NCBI GenBank assembly: GCA_003991915.1 | Contig: RQTK01000083.1 | Coordinates: forward strand, 507,135-571,134 | Source of the DNA: Elysia chlorotica | Lineage: Eukaryota; Mollusca; Gastropoda; Plakobranchidae | Direction of reading: 5' to 3' | DNA: 64,000 nt | Part shown: positions 39,182 to 61,379 of the stretch, in pieces | Layout: every line of letters starts with the position of its first letter | Position numbering within the stretch: position 1 is the first letter of the stretch | Translations under genes and position numbers: made by a program | The notes under the pieces: model-generated | The model's input: the letters and a program-made list of their open reading frames with translations, nothing else | The model's database searches: none | Told to the model about the DNA's origin: nothing

Positions 39182-42100
39182 GGTGAGGTTTTTCTATAAT
39201 TATTTTCCACCTAAATGCTAAGGCTATAAAAGCTTTGGAATAAAATCACATTTTGTCTCTATGAAGATGCACTCTGAATTAATTTGTTAACCACATTTCT
39301 TGGTTCTTACTCTGCAAATGCCTTGGACTTGCATATTGTCTGCAAAGGGAAACAAAATACCAAAACTTCAGAATTAGAGACATTTAAGCGAAGTTTTACA
39401 AAGGATTGCAGAGCAGGCCAATTTTAACATTTTCTGGAAAATCCTGGGTTGTTTTGTGAGACCACCTTTCCCCCCAGATTCAATGAAATCAAGTGAGAAA
39501 AAAAAAAAAGAAAACCTGATTGGAACACCAATGGTACACAGATACTTAAATAAGGTCTATTGTGCATAAAAATTCTGGAGGATTCTTTTTACATTTTCCC
39601 CTTCTATGTCATTCTAACTTGAAGCCTAAAAGGTCTATTAAATGAGCTTTAAAAACTATCTGTACTTATCTCGAGGAGGCCAATTCTCATATAAACCCTG
39701 TAACAAGTCTTTGTCAATACTTTGAATGTGAATTTAAGTAACTATAAATAAATATAGATCGTGACCAAATGCTATCCTGTCTCTTCAGGATTTAAGTTAT
39801 TGATAAATTCCGTTCCTATTGAAAAAGCTTAAAAATTTAATTAGTTATGGGCTCCTGAAAATGGCATCTTTTTACCTGACCACATATCCAGACGACCATA
39901 GAGTAAAGCACTGATACAAAGTAAACCGAACTGAGAAGGTCTGTGTGGTAATAAAATATGGTTGGATTTATGTTCAAAAGGAAATAGATGGATTTCATGT
40001 GCGATTACTCGCCAAAATACATTTACCAGTTAACAAAAATTACAGGCTTTTGTTTCTTTACTGGGGTCCATTTAGACCTTTTAGCTAGATAGACTGTATT
40101 ATTTTTGTTAATGTATCTGTCTCAACGAAGTATATTTTTTATTCTAGTTTCAAAGATCAGAAATTTGGTAAAATTTTAACTAGGCACTGTGCGTCCATTT
40201 CATAAAAAAAAAAAAAATGGAGGTGTTTCTCTTTACCAAATTGACTGGAGTCAAAAGTATACATATGAGGCCAAAAGATAGCAAACATCTAAATCTAGAT
40301 TTCCATTAAATGAATTTAGAAATAAATCATTTTAGATGCAGAATGTGCCAATTGTCTGATACAATGTTGAATGTAGCTATCAGTATCACATTAGAATTCG
40401 ATGTATACACATCTCGGCTCTATCTGGATTATTTTTTTATACATAAAAGATAGCACACTGGAGTGCATGATAGTTTGCATGATATTGATAAGCTTTAAAG
40501 AACGGTTTAGGTTCAGTCATTAAAATAGTCGATAGATCTGAGTCGGACCAAACACATTCTAGCAGGAAAAGACAATGAGGACTGGATGAAGATGGACAAA
40601 TCTGTGTAATTCACTTTATTCAGAACAGAAGAAAAAACGATGTCGATCAGATAAAAATAATCAATTAGATATGAGTAGGATCAAAGACATTCTAGCAGGA
40701 AAAGACAATGAGGACTGGATAGTGGATTAAGATGGACAGATCAGTATAATTCAGAAGAAGAAATGATGTCGACCAAATAAACTACAGGTGTAAATCGTAA
40801 ACCTGATGAGATTAACTACACTTCTACAGTGCCAATGCCGATAAAACAAATGTATACAGTAATTGAGTAAAACAACTTGCGCAGAGTTGCATACAGGTCA
40901 GGTTAAGCTTCGAGTTGTGTCCGGTCCTTGTTCCCCACTCTCTGTACTTTAGCCTAGATTAGTTCTAAATTCTTGATCTAACTTAATCTAGAGAATCTAT
41001 GTCTAGATCTTGATTTGTTTGTTTTCTGCACAAAGCTACACATAGGATCTAGATCGAGCCAGATTCCCGATAGTGCCGAAAATTTGAATACAGAGATATC
41101 AAACCCAATATCATTTTATGGCAATATTACTTAGATTCAAAAGATCAAAAGAAATCCGAAAGACAAGAGTTTTTAGCGTGTCGTTAAAAGGTTACAAGAA
41201 CATGAGATGAGCAGACTTTACCAAAGGAAACTTGTTGAACAGTGTTTGATCTAAGCTTATCGACAGTAGGAACCCGATAGATCTAGAGTCTAGATTAAGA
41301 TTGTACATTCTTGATCAAGATCTAGATCTATTAAAGATCAAGATAAATGTCTAGGTTTATATATAATTATATAACATTCTAGATTTACATTTCTAGATCT
41401 AAAACAATTTTCAGGTTGACCCAAACAATGCTGGGCTTTAGACCGAGGAGGCGCGCAAAGCTCAAGATGTTCACCCCGATCAAATATGGGCGAATTTCCT
41501 TAAAATAAGAAATACAAATTTCATCATAATTATGTATTTACAAAGACCAGTAATTTACATAATTTTTTATAAGATTACCTTTGTTCTCTGGCGGTCAGTC
41601 AGTCAGTATGGAATAAAAATTCAGCAATTTTTGGACTCCCAAGCAATGGCGATCGGGCCGTCACAAATCAAACATGGCTGCCTAAATAATACTACGAAGC
41701 AGACTGAAATGTCAACAATATCAAAATAAATGAACTAAGTATTTTCGCACTACAAATTCTTCAAAACCAATTATGAGGGTTTGCCGATGGTATAAATTTG
41801 GGTAAACGTCGATGTAAATATGTGTAAAAAACTCAATATGTTAAGGACTACTTTTTTAAGGGTAGTTGTTCGGTCTCATTTTCCCCAACTGCTCAAGAGC
41901 AGTGGTTCTACCAAAACATAATTTCAGGCTTTTTGATTGGATGATTGCTCCTAACCTTTACAAAATAGACCATGCCAAGACACTAGAGATTTGGGAACAT
42001 GATTGTGTGATTGACTGATTGTGTCGCCCCACGTATTGTTATGATTATGATATAAAGTAATTTTCCCTTCTCCCCATTCCCATAACCGTCTGTACTTGAA

Positions 42101-43370
42101 AAATATAAGTCTAATAAACACCAATGTGTTGTCGTTGTAAGCAATATAATTGCTTCATGTAATTAACAATCAGTTTGTTATTGTTCTGTTTTGTTTTGTT
42201 CTAATTGTTGATTCAATATTGCTTTTAACCATGCTTTCAACTAATACATTTATGATATATCGATCTTGATCTAGATTGTCATTTCAATTCTTAAGGCCAC
42301 TGCATTACATGCGTTCTTATCTGTATGAGTGTTAAACACGCATTTGTTGGTTGTTTTGTTTGTTTGTTGTTTGTTTTTTTGTTGTTTTTTTTTTTTTTTT
42401 TGTGTAAACGTTAATTTATGGTTGTGCGTTGTTTTGTGTATAGCGCCTAGTTTGTATCAGTTTTGTTCCCGTGCATGCTAAACTTTTTTTTTTCTTTTAC
42501 TTTTAGTATAATTTTTGTCCTGAAGGTAAACATGTGTCAAAATAATTTTGTGTGTGGAGAAGAAGAAAATTCAACCCCCCTTCGTGATCATGTTTGGAGA
42601 GTCAACGGTTTCTTTTTTCAGCGCAAATAGCTTAGCGGTTTTCTTATCAAAATTGCAAAGCGCTAAGCGGGTCTTTAGATTGGGAATTCATATACAGTTC
42701 TTGGCAGGGGGGGGGGGGTAAAAAGGTAAGAGACAATTACTGTTTTAAACGTGCTAGTTATCATCATAATAATCAAAAGTTAATTTTTTTTTTAAATATC
42801 ACAATTTTGTAGGCACACTTTGGACAATTTACAATGTTGCTGTGTAGACTGAATATTTAAAGTGGGAAAGCACTGGTGTAGCCTACATACGAAATAATGT
42901 TTTATTTTCTTTCAGTTCGGTGTCTCAAAATAATATAAAATTTGACCAAATTAATGCTTAGCACACGTAAGACAAAACAATAGGATTAGCCTACTTAGAG
43001 ATGTATTCTTTCAAAATGGGGGTGCTCATCGCGATGAAAAGGCGTTCGCCCACATACCTCACTCACAGCCCTGTGACCTCACTTTAACTAATACTTTAGA
43101 TTTTTACCACTCCTTGACAGTTATTTTTGGAAGCCTTGTTTATCAGGAAACCTTTTCGAATTTTTGCTCATTATACTGTATCGTATCGTTAGGGAAGAAC
43201 ACTTCGAACGAATCTATTTTTAATAGGATCTATTTATACGAGCGCGGGCACTCCAAATGCGGATTCAATCGAATCTAAAAGAATATTATTATTAATTTGT
43301 GCTTTGGTTTTACTGTTAGTGTGTTAAGAAGATTTAATTGTCCACCAAAATTCTCAATTTTTTTAAACAC
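39182..43370. other. KAT6 upstream region: no coding exon seen
   Basis: Should contain the KAT6 promoter and untranslated exon(s). A tandem duplication (about 40535-40650 and 40660-40785) shares CATTCTAGCAGGAAAAGACA and GACAATGAGGACTGGAT. Many TCTAGATC motifs occur at 40960-41400. Mononucleotide runs lie at 42381-42402 (T) and 42704-42718 (G). Confidence 0.6.
41640..41690 (-). promoter_or_regulatory. Candidate YY1-type element and possible KAT6 promoter
   Basis: AAACATGGCTGCC at about 41670 (plus strand) matches the YY1 core AANATGGCNGCC, common near metazoan transcription starts. The surroundings (GGCGATCGGGCCGTCAC) are GC-richer than the neighbourhood. It is 2.5 kb upstream of the KAT6 ATG; assignment to KAT6 is inference. 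Confidence 0.3.
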
Positions 43371-43390
43371 CCCCCCCAATTAAAAAAAAA

Positions 43391-43722
43391 GAAACAACAA
43401 ACAAAGACAAATGACAAAAAAGCAAAATAAAAGAACAAGAAAATGAGAAAAGAAAAACCAACAACAATGGTAAATATAACAAAAAACAATCATAAAATGC
43501 CATAACAACAACAACAAAAACAACAAATATCGAAAACTTGACAAATAGCGATCGCAAATTAGGCGAATCCAGTATCTATGATAAAAAACAAAGAAACAAC
43601 AAACAAAGACAAATGACAAAAAAGCAAAATAAAAGAACAAGAAAATGAGAAAAGAAAAAACAACAACAGTGGTAAATAAAACAAAAAACAATCATAAAAT
43701 GCCATAACAACAACAACAAAAG
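43391..43722. repeat. Direct repeat of 130 bp, period 202
   Basis: GAAACAACAAACAAAGACAA begins units at 43391 and 43593; both run about 130 bp to CATAACAACAACAACAAAA with few differences. Low-complexity minus-strand ORFs here are artefacts. The second unit abuts repeat B. Confidence 0.9.
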
Positions 43723-44115
43723 CCAGGAGAAAATAGAACGTATGAGTTTTTATAATGTGTTGTGGGTGTGTTTAGATAAAGTTATCCTCCATGATGCAAA
43801 CAAGCATAGGTACGTTTGGGCTGTCTCATACTTTGTGACAGAAATAGATCTATAAAATGTGCTTGTTGTCATCTTAATCCGCATTGTTAGTGGATACCGG
43901 TAGGCCCACATTTGCATCTATTCACGTCTTAAAGTATAGTTTTCCATCGTGGACAACCCACGGCTCCGCAATTCGTTAACGCGGCCATGAATGTTGGAGA
44001 ACTATCATGAAAAAGTTGCAAGATGAGAGGCCAAACTTTCTCACAAGTCATTTAGAAGAATGTCTTAAGATACCATGGACGCTGAAACAAGGACTTGGCG
44101 GAAGACATTAATTTT
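43722..44115 (+). repeat. Repeat B, copy 1 (direct with 47776)
   Basis: GCCAGGAGAAAATAGAACG... to CTTGGCGGAAGACAT matches 47776-48271 in the same orientation: GTGGATACCGGTAGGCC, AGTATAGTTTTCCATC, GTTAACGCGGCC, TCATTTAGAAGAATGTC. Copy 2 has about 105 extra bp in the middle. Non-coding; identity unknown. Confidence 0.88.
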
Positions 44116-44238
44116 GCTGAAGAATTCAACGAAAACGATTCTAAAAGACCACTAAAAGACCGCCCTAAAAGATTATTCAATTTCAAACAAAGTTCATTTC
44201 AGAATAACTAATTAACTTGCTTAACTAATGGCATATAG

Positions 44239-44757
44239 CGTCCCAGTTCGAATTACAGCTTTCAAATGTATTCTCTCTCTTCTAAAATATCTATTATAAA
44301 AAATAACAATATTCAAACAACAAAAAGCGTTTGTTGTTGATAAGCCTAGAGCATTTTCAGCAACCTTTTTTTCCGCAAAAATATCCGACATCTACATGTA
44401 TACGTACGAGAGCTGTATGTCTAATGGGGCACTCCATTTTATTATTCTAAGTTTTAGCATTGATTTTGACACTAGATTGTTGGTGAAAACATTTTTCATT
44501 AATTGTCTGATGTTTCGACTCAGTTTGTAAACTTGCAAATCACTCTAAACCAGGTTCCATATCCAATGCAGAAACAACAACACCGAATTTGTATGTCCCC
44601 CAGTGTAGCCCGCAGGATAATTATGGAGTTCCAAAATTTTATAATCTGTGGTGTAGCCTGTAACAAGTGTTATAGCCACAGGATATGAAGTTTCGCAGAA
44701 GCAGAAACACGATATAAAAGTCATCTAAAATGTACGCGTTCAAGCCAAAACAATATC
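44239..44757 (+). repeat. Repeat A, left arm (inverted with 50131-50746)
   Basis: GTCCCAGTTCGAATTACAGC ... AATGTACGCGTTCAAGCC is the reverse complement, with scattered changes, of 50131-50746. Landmarks: CAACAATCTAGTGTCAAA and its complement, GGTTCCATATCCAATGCAG and its complement. A further small inverted copy of its end (TTCTGCGAAACTCCATATC) sits at about 44977. Confidence 0.9.
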
Positions 44758-45035
44758 AACAAGCTTAAAAAGCGTTCACGGTTGATATTTACCCAACACC
44801 TCCTTAAAAGTTCGACGCGCATGAGAAAAATACCTACACCATTCCGTTCAATCAAATTACGAAACTCGCCCCGCCATATTGCACTAGACACGCACGTTTT
44901 TTGTTTGTTTTTTTTCTTTGAGGGGGGGGGGGGTTAGATTCTCTTTGTACACTTTCGAAGGGCTCCATTTGTTTCTGCGAAACTCCATATCTTGTGGTTA
45001 TAACAGTCAATCAATACAAATAGCGTAATAAGTTT

Positions 45036-46430
45036 GCCTTCCAACATACACAAATCTCGCAGTATAAGATTCCTCAGGGAAACCTAGGAAACGTTAAAAG
45101 CCGGATAGAGGGAGAGAAAGAGGCTTTTCTCTCTAGAGAACATGTATAATAGACATACCTCAACACGACTGTCTTAGAATTACATTCGACAAAAATAGCA
45201 ATAACTCAGAACACATAGAACTACTAAGCCAAAAGTCCGAAAACAACTTGCACTGCTAAAATCACTCAGCCGAAAAAACATACACACCCCATACGTGACT
45301 AAAAAGATAGTCCACAAAAGTCTAGTAGAAGGATCCCTTACATATGGGCAAGAAATATATGGCCAAACACATCAAACAGCTTTTAAAAAATCAACTATAT
45401 CCAAGCAGCTTCCCCTACAGCAATAACCAACACAAACAAGCTCACCCATCTAGATGCCCTCTAAGCAGCAACCAATATAGAACCACAATGCATTAAAAGG
45501 AAAGGAGTAGCTTTAAAATACTGGGTGAGAGCGAAGTTCAACCACTCAAACCCATCAAACACAATTTTCACCGACCCTGTAAACAAAATTACCGACACCC
45601 CAGGAAAAACCCCCAAACCAATCAACCAAAGCACAGCATGGATAGTATATGATGAAATATACAATTTATATATAGAACGCGAAGACATTAATACCAGAAA
45701 ATTCGCCTTAGAACCATGGACACTCAAACCTATACAGACGGATCTAAGAATAGAAGCATTGTTAGCATTGGATCTACAACAAAGACTCGGAACTAACATT
45801 TTTAATATCAACAAGAGAATAACAGACATTATTCACATTAATAGTATTACAGCAGCAGAATTAGCGGCCATAGACGAAACTCTAAAGACCATTCAGGAAA
45901 AGAAGACAGAAAGAGAAAACAGAGTTATGCTAACGGGCTCCCTGGCAGCATCACTCAGTATTAAAACCCATACAAAACCAACGCCAGGTAAGACCTTACA
46001 GAGTCGATCAACATTCGAGCCCACTGTAACATCGTAGAACCCAAAAAGCTGACCAACAAGCCAAATTAGATATCAGCTCTTATACACGAAAAAACAACAA
46101 AACAGGACTGGGTCCTAGTGAAGTAAAATCCATAATAAACCAGTAAAAAAATTGAAAGTGGCAATACATGTGGACCAACCAACCACGATATTCTTCCACA
46201 TGTAGGAAAATTGTAATCAACTACAATACCATAGACAATAAAATCAATAGAGCCAGACTTGGAGCCCCAACCCTTAAGATTATCAGAGAATTTGAATATT
46301 GTGGCACCAATACAGCAAAAAAAGTAATCAATCCAAGAAGCTCAGCCACGATAACCAACATGTTTAAAAAAAAAACAACACTATTAAGAGGCCTGAGAAG
46401 CCACCTCTAAACATCAATCCAGACAGGCCC
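45036..46430 (+). mobile_element. Decayed non-LTR retrotransposon fragment, plus copy
   Basis: Contains a 170-codon ORF (45525-46037) and flanking broken frames. Just upstream CIKRKGVALKYW and in the ORF FTDPVNKI resemble the segment after the palm domain in I/Jockey-type reverse transcriptases; QEIYGQ fits the thumb. Stops interrupt the preceding frame, so it is not functional. 45036 to about 45760 is present inverted at 48300-49057. Confidence 0.55.
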
Positions 46431-47775
46431 AATAACCCCTTAGCCCGCCGACAACCCCCTCCTTTCCATATAATAATAATAATAATAATAATAGAGATGA
46501 AGGGGGTGAGTAGAGCATGGAGTGGTATTGTATGGCTACAGGTTCAAGTTTAGCTTGTCAATCTAAGATTTTATGCTGTCGTCAACAGCATGAAGTGTAT
46601 CAATATCCTGCCACGGGTTACGTTATATGGTCAGTTGCCTCATGACTTACATTACATTGAGTACACATAATTATGTGATTTCCTGAGTTGGCATTTATGC
46701 ATATCCAATATAGGGAATGATAGAGTGAGAGATGTAAGAAAGAAAAAAAAACAGTTACACAATTACACAGAGCTAAAAATACAAATGTCATGGCCGATGA
46801 ATGGCGTAGTCAGGAAAATGTGCAGAAAGTGATGAAATCAGGAGTGGGGGAGAGAAAGTGGGATATATATACACAACCAGCAAGACCGCGTTACTCGTTA
46901 GGCTGGAAAAGCTGAAGCCTAGAGCCCGCACCTTGAAGGGCCGGACCCGCGCTTGCAAACACGACGTTTAAAATTGCTTTTCAACACACACAAAATACAC
47001 GTTAAATTGTTACTGGTGTTTGCGTTTGTATTGCTGTTGTTTTTACATTTGTTGTTGCTTAAATACTATCGACAAAATACTTCAGAAACGATTACTCAAC
47101 TTGGGAGTCGCACACAAGGTGCACGAATCTCTTATTGCTTTCTTAACAGGACGATTTCGAGCGAATCAAACAATCAACCACATCGTTTGTCGAAGAGCCT
47201 TCCAACCAGTACAAACGCATTGCAAAACTCAAGCTCTTCCACGACGAAACGAAAGATGTTAGAACAGATTAGTATAGACACCTCCCTTGACATCGTTGGC
47301 TGCCTTTTGTTCTAGCTTGGAAAGCGAGGAGACGTCTACAAGACTGGCTCAAGATTTTGATATTTCCTCTGATGTTTAAATGAAGCCTACCGCAGGCATT
47401 CGAGATACAGCATTTCGCATTCAGCATCAATATGTGGACGACATAATAGCCATCATTTCCTGATCATCTAGTGACATACTCAGGATAATTGTGTCAACTC
47501 AGTATTTCAGTCTAGGATATCCTTTCTCCTCCCCGGCTCCTTCAAGATCTGCGCGAAAGTGGTGCAGCAACAACTTTCCCAAATGTAAAAATCGCACTAA
47601 GGCTCTTCCTCACTATGACTATCGCCAAAGTAGATGGTAAAAGATCATTCTACGTACAGAAACGAGTGAAAATTAGGTTGCGTTCAACGATGGGACAAGA
47701 GAAACTAAGCTGGCTCTCTCTCGACGATTGAATCTTTAGTACATAATCGAATCGAGGCATTTGTCCAGCAAAAAG
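46431..47775. other. Spacer of the inverted-repeat island
   Basis: Holds a short (TAA)n run (46471-46492) and a 120-codon plus ORF (46953-47315) with a hydrophobic start and no recognised domain. No second copy in the window. Confidence 0.45.
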
Positions 47776-48271
47776 CCAGGAGAAAAATATAAGGTATGAG
47801 TTTTCATAATGTGTTGTGTATGTGTTTAGATGAAGTAATCCACCACGAAGCAAACAAGCATGGATAGGTTTCGGCTGCCTCATACTTTGTAACAGAAATA
47901 GATCTATAAAATGTGATTGTCGTCGTCTTAATCCACATTATTGGTGGATACCGGTAGGCCTACATCTACATCTAATCACGTTTTTCAGTATAGTTTTCCA
48001 TCAGTACGGGGTTACAATGCGGTAGTAGTAGTAGCATCAATGTCATTAGATGCCCTAAACATCTCTCGTGAGATGAAAAAAATCTCCCCAAACAACGTGA
48101 TCGAGGGGCCCCGCGGCTCATGAACCGCAATTAGTTAACGCGGCCCTGAATGTTGAAGAACTCTCATGAAAACGTTGCAAGATATGAAGACGTACTTTCT
48201 TACAAGTCATTTAGAAGAATGTCCTGAGATACCATGGAGCTGAATCAACGACTTGGTAAAAGACATCACAG
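47776..48271 (+). repeat. Repeat B, copy 2
   Basis: Direct copy of 43722-44115 with an extra segment (about 48004-48108, GTACGGGGTTACAATGCGG to CGATCGAGGGG). Immediately followed by the minus-oriented retrotransposon fragment. Confidence 0.88.
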
Positions 48272-48299
48272 TTTAGGTGTTCCAGGGTTAGTGCTTTGA

Positions 48300-49057
48300 G
48301 TTTGTCTTGTCCGTCCGTTTTTTACTCAGTGTTCGGCTTAGCTGGGTGTCTACTTGGATGTTTCTGAGTGTCCATGGTTCTATGGCGAATTTTCTGGTAT
48401 TAATGTCTTCGGGGTCTAGATCTAAATCAATGCTGTGTCACTGTATTGGATTGGTTTTGTTTTTTTTTTCTTTGGATGTCGGTTATTTTGTTTACAGGGT
48501 CGGTGAATATTGTGCTTGTTGGGTTTAAGGAGTTAAATTTCACTCTCGCCCACTATTTTAGAGCTGCTCCTTTCCTTTTAACGCATAGTGGTTCTATATT
48601 GGTTGCTGCTTGGAGGGCCTAGGGCCTATAGATTGGCGAGCCTGTTTGTTTTGGTTATAACTCTAAGGGCAGCTGCTTGGATATTGTCGAGTTTTTTAAA
48701 GGGTGTTCTATGGGTTTGGTCATATATTTCTTGCCCATATGTAAGGGATCCTTCTACTAGATTTTTGTAGACTATCTTTTTAGTCGCGTAGGGGGTGTGT
48801 AGGTTTTTTCGACTGAGTGATTTTAGTAGTCCAAGTTATTTTCGGGCTTTTTGTCACAGTAGTTCTATCTGTTCTGAGTAATTGCTATTTTTGTCGAATG
48901 TCATTCCAAGGCAGTCGTGTTGAGGTATGTCTATTATACATGTTCTCTAGAGAGAAAGGCCTCTTTCTCTCCCTCTATCCGGGTTTTAACGTTTCCTAGG
49001 TTTCTATGAGGAATCATATACTGCGAGATTTGTGTATATTGGAAGGCAAACCTATTA
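48300..49057 (-). mobile_element. Decayed non-LTR retrotransposon fragment, minus copy
   Basis: Reverse complement of 45036-45760: CTTGCCCATATGTAAGGGAT (48731), CAGGGTCGGTGAATATTGTG (48497) and GTGTCCATGGTTCTA (48369) all have inverted matches in the plus copy. Frames are broken. Confidence 0.6.
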
Positions 49058-49072
49058 GGCTATTAGTATTAA

Positions 49073-50108
49073 CTAGATTGGGTACCCACGAAATTCGAAG
49101 GGACTGTAGGATGGACAAAACTTAAGTATTACAGCTAAATTTAAACTGTGCTGACGTCAAACTGTGTATCTTTAGGATCTAAAACTGTAGGGACTTAATT
49201 ATGTTTGTTTGAAGAGATTGCTTCAAATTAAAGTAGGCTCAATAATTTGTAATCAGCAAGTTCTAAGAAAAAGGTGCACTGTGCGCATTAAAATTTGCGC
49301 ACGCACTTAGAAAATAAAAAGAATCAATATTTATAGCACTTTCGATTTGTTTGTTGTTCAAGGAAGGGGAGGAAGCAGTAATTGTTGTGTCTGTTCGTTT
49401 TTTAAAATACATTTTTAGTTTTATTAATTCGTTAATTTTTGTTAAAAATTGATTAGGCGTTTGATGTTATTAGTTTTATGACTCTAAAATTCTCTGGCCC
49501 ATTTGTAATTTTACTGTAAAATTTGGGATTTTAGGGTGAGCGGTTTGGATTTGATCGCATGTCTAAGTTTGAGACGAAGACAATTATATATATAGACTAG
49601 CTGGGAACCCACGAAATTCGTGGAGACTGTAGGGTGGAAAACTGAAATTTTAACTGTGCTGAACTCAAAATTGTGTATCTTCAGGATCTATACCTTTAGC
49701 AACTTCATATGTTTGCTTGAAGAGGTTGCATCAAATTAAAGTAGGCTCAATGATTTATAACCAGAATTAATAATTAACCAAGCGTTCTAGAAAACAAGGC
49801 ACTGTGCGCATTAAAATTTGTGCACACACTTAGAAAATAAAAAGAATCAATATTTATGTTTGTTGTTCAAGGAAGGGGAGGAAGCAGTAGTTGTTGTGTC
49901 TGTTAGTTTTTAAAAAAATACATTTTTAGTTTTATTAATTCGTTAATTTTCGTTAAAAATTGATTAGGCGTTTGATGTTATTAGTTTTATGATTCTAAAA
50001 TTCTCTGGCCCATTTTTAATTTTACTGTAAAATTTGGGATTATAGGGTGGAGCGGTTTGTATTGGATCGCATGTCTAAGTTTGAGACGAAGACAATTATA
50101 ATAATAGA
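49073..50108. repeat. Tandem pair of about 520-bp units
   Basis: Units 49073-49596 and 49597-50108 both start CTAG...GGGWACCCACGAAATTCG and end GAGACGAAGACAATTATA. Shared interior: GGAAGGGGAGGAAGCAGTA, TTGATTAGGCGTTTGATG. Differences are small indels and substitutions. Non-coding; lies between the inverted retrotransposon fragment and repeat A'. Confidence 0.92.
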
Positions 50109-50130
50109 TTAACTGCTACAACCATATATT

Positions 50131-50746
<616 letters not shown>

Positions 50747-50901
50747 CGATAGTAATAACAATGGTAACAATATAATAATTAGTAGGAAAAGAAAAAGAAA
50801 AAAAAATTCAAACGAGACGTAGTAGTAATGGGTGTGGTGGGTAGGTGGTGGTCGTGGGAGCTACAATAGCCACGGTGATATTGGGAATGGTGGATCAATA
50901 C

Positions 50902-50988
50902 TTAATTAGAATACCAAATGCCCCCGGTTTTTAACCATTCAATCATACCAGCCGCAGCTCTTTCATGGATCTTCCGCCTCACTCCTCC
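50902..50988 (-). CDS. Candidate terminal coding exon of an unidentified minus-strand gene
   Basis: On the minus strand a strong acceptor (TTTTCTTTTTTAG, directly right of 50988) leads into 28 codons and TAA (50902-50904). The residues include RRKIHERAAAGMIEWLKTGG, which read like real protein rather than repeat translation. I do not recognise the family and found no upstream exon in 50990-51537, so it may be an exon of a gene overlapping UTP6 on the other strand, or chance. Confidence 0.25.
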   Translation of the reverse strand, partial: GGVRRKIHERAAAGMIEWLKTGGIWYSN

Positions 50989-51537
50989 CTAAAAAAGAAA
51001 ATTAAAATAATGTATAATACTAATACTAACTTATTTACTAATTAATTAAGGGAAGGTTTCTCGTATTATGTCTCAATCTATCCTCTCTTTCCACTTTAGA
51101 ACCTTCAAAATTAGAGAACCCCATACAAAAGAGGACCAGCCTCGTAGTACTAGAATGAACCAGCATAATGATAAGCTTATATCATGTCTTTCCTTCATCC
51201 TAAGCTAATTGTCTTTTTGTCAACGGACCCCCCAGGGGAACATAGGGGAGATAACTCTGTCCCTCGCTCTGTAGAGAATTGACTGCTAAAAACTAATACA
51301 CACCCAAAGAAAATCCGAAAGCGAAACGAAAACAACAAGTTTACAACATTGCTTTTGAGATCTGAACCGCAAGTTATTTTATAATTTTATTTTGCAATGT
51401 CTCTTATGATATTTTAATTCGAGTATAATTTATAGCCCTAGTAGGCTATACTATTCACAATCAAGTGAAAGAGTCTAGTTTACTCCACATAATCTATTCC
51501 ATTTTGAAATTCTAGACGTTAGCGACAAACCAGGAAA

Positions 51538-60257
<8,720 letters not shown>

Positions 60258-60399
60258 GTGAGTCCTCAATGTGTATGTGTGTGTGTGTTTGTAAGAGGGA
60301 GGGAGAAGTGAGATCAAGGATAGGTGGAAGGAATCTTGTCGTCAGACCAATCAGGCTGTGTCGCTAGTCTATGACTATGCATCTTTGTCTAATCTTACG

Positions 60400-60690
60400 T
60401 CCTCTGCGCTATAAAAAAATTCTATTCTAAAGCAAGAGTATCAGCTGAGATTTGAACCTTTCGCCTCCTTATTGTCAGTCAAGAGCACTACCGACTGAGC
60501 TTCCTAGCACTTTAAACCAGGTTCTTATATAGATCACTTACTGTTATCCATCTGACTAGTATTATGTCCTGTAGATTACTAAAAAAAAATCCCTACATGG
60601 AACCTGTAGCATCAAGTAAGATTTGAATCTTCGACCTCTTACTCGTCATTCGATAGCACTACAAACTGAGCTAACTGGTGCCCTAAAAAG
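60400..60690 (-). repeat. Two tRNA-derived SINE (family 2) heads in tandem
   Basis: On the minus strand, GAGCTCAGTCGGTAGTGCTC-like A boxes (60505 and 60675 regions) and GGTTCAAATCTCAGC-like B boxes (60455 and 60625 regions) are spaced as in a tRNA. No clover-leaf is intact, so these are not tRNA genes. Confidence 0.6.
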
Positions 60691-61379
60691 ATTATACCTT
60701 TAATAGATAAATGTTCCAAAGTGTGGAAATCTTACCTATCTGATCTGTCTAGATGGGTCTTGAAGGACAGAGAGTGATTAATCGCTGGAACAGCTTTGGA
60801 CAGGGAAGATTGAGTTAACTTCTTCACATTGCAAGATTTGAGGCCTATTCCTTGTGTGCACACTATTTGTGGGAGTTATCTGTCTGTCTGCCTGTCTGTC
60901 TGTCTGTGTCTCTCTTTTTCTCTCCGTCTATCTCTGTTTCTCGGTCACTCACTCTCTATCTCTTGTTATCTGGTTGTAGGTCACCTAATCCATAGTGGTT
61001 GTGACTATTTTCTGCTCCACCTCTCTTCTGATGGTTTCTATTTTGATTTTTCCTCCTTTTTTGTTTTACTTTACTCACCGCTTTTAATAACATTTGGTAT
61101 TATCCTTTTATTGGCTGCAGTTTTTGTTTACATTTAGATATGGTGTTCATTTTCGAACCCAACAATCTGCCACAATGGTACTGCGGTTCTGGTTTCAAGC
61201 GCTACTTTGATTTTAAAGAACGATAACACTGTTTACATTTTCGGGTGTATTGAAAATTGAATTAGCTCTCTTGCATCATATTATTCAAGTAGATTTACAT
61301 TATTAGTTTTCAATTGATTTTAACAAAATGAGTTGTCTATGTTCGGTCAGTCTTTAGGTCAAAATTTATCTCTTCGAAG

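Noticed and set aside
43363..43691. Minus-strand Phe/Leu/Val-rich ORFs resembling membrane proteins
   Set aside because: Translation of the AAC/AAAG-rich low-complexity direct repeat.
46953..47315. 120-residue ORF with a hydrophobic N-terminus in the island spacer
   Set aside because: No family resemblance and no conserved second copy; kept only as a note in the spacer entry.
60420..60690. tRNA genes
   Set aside because: A and B boxes are present, but acceptor and anticodon stems do not pair; the copies are degenerate SINE heads.
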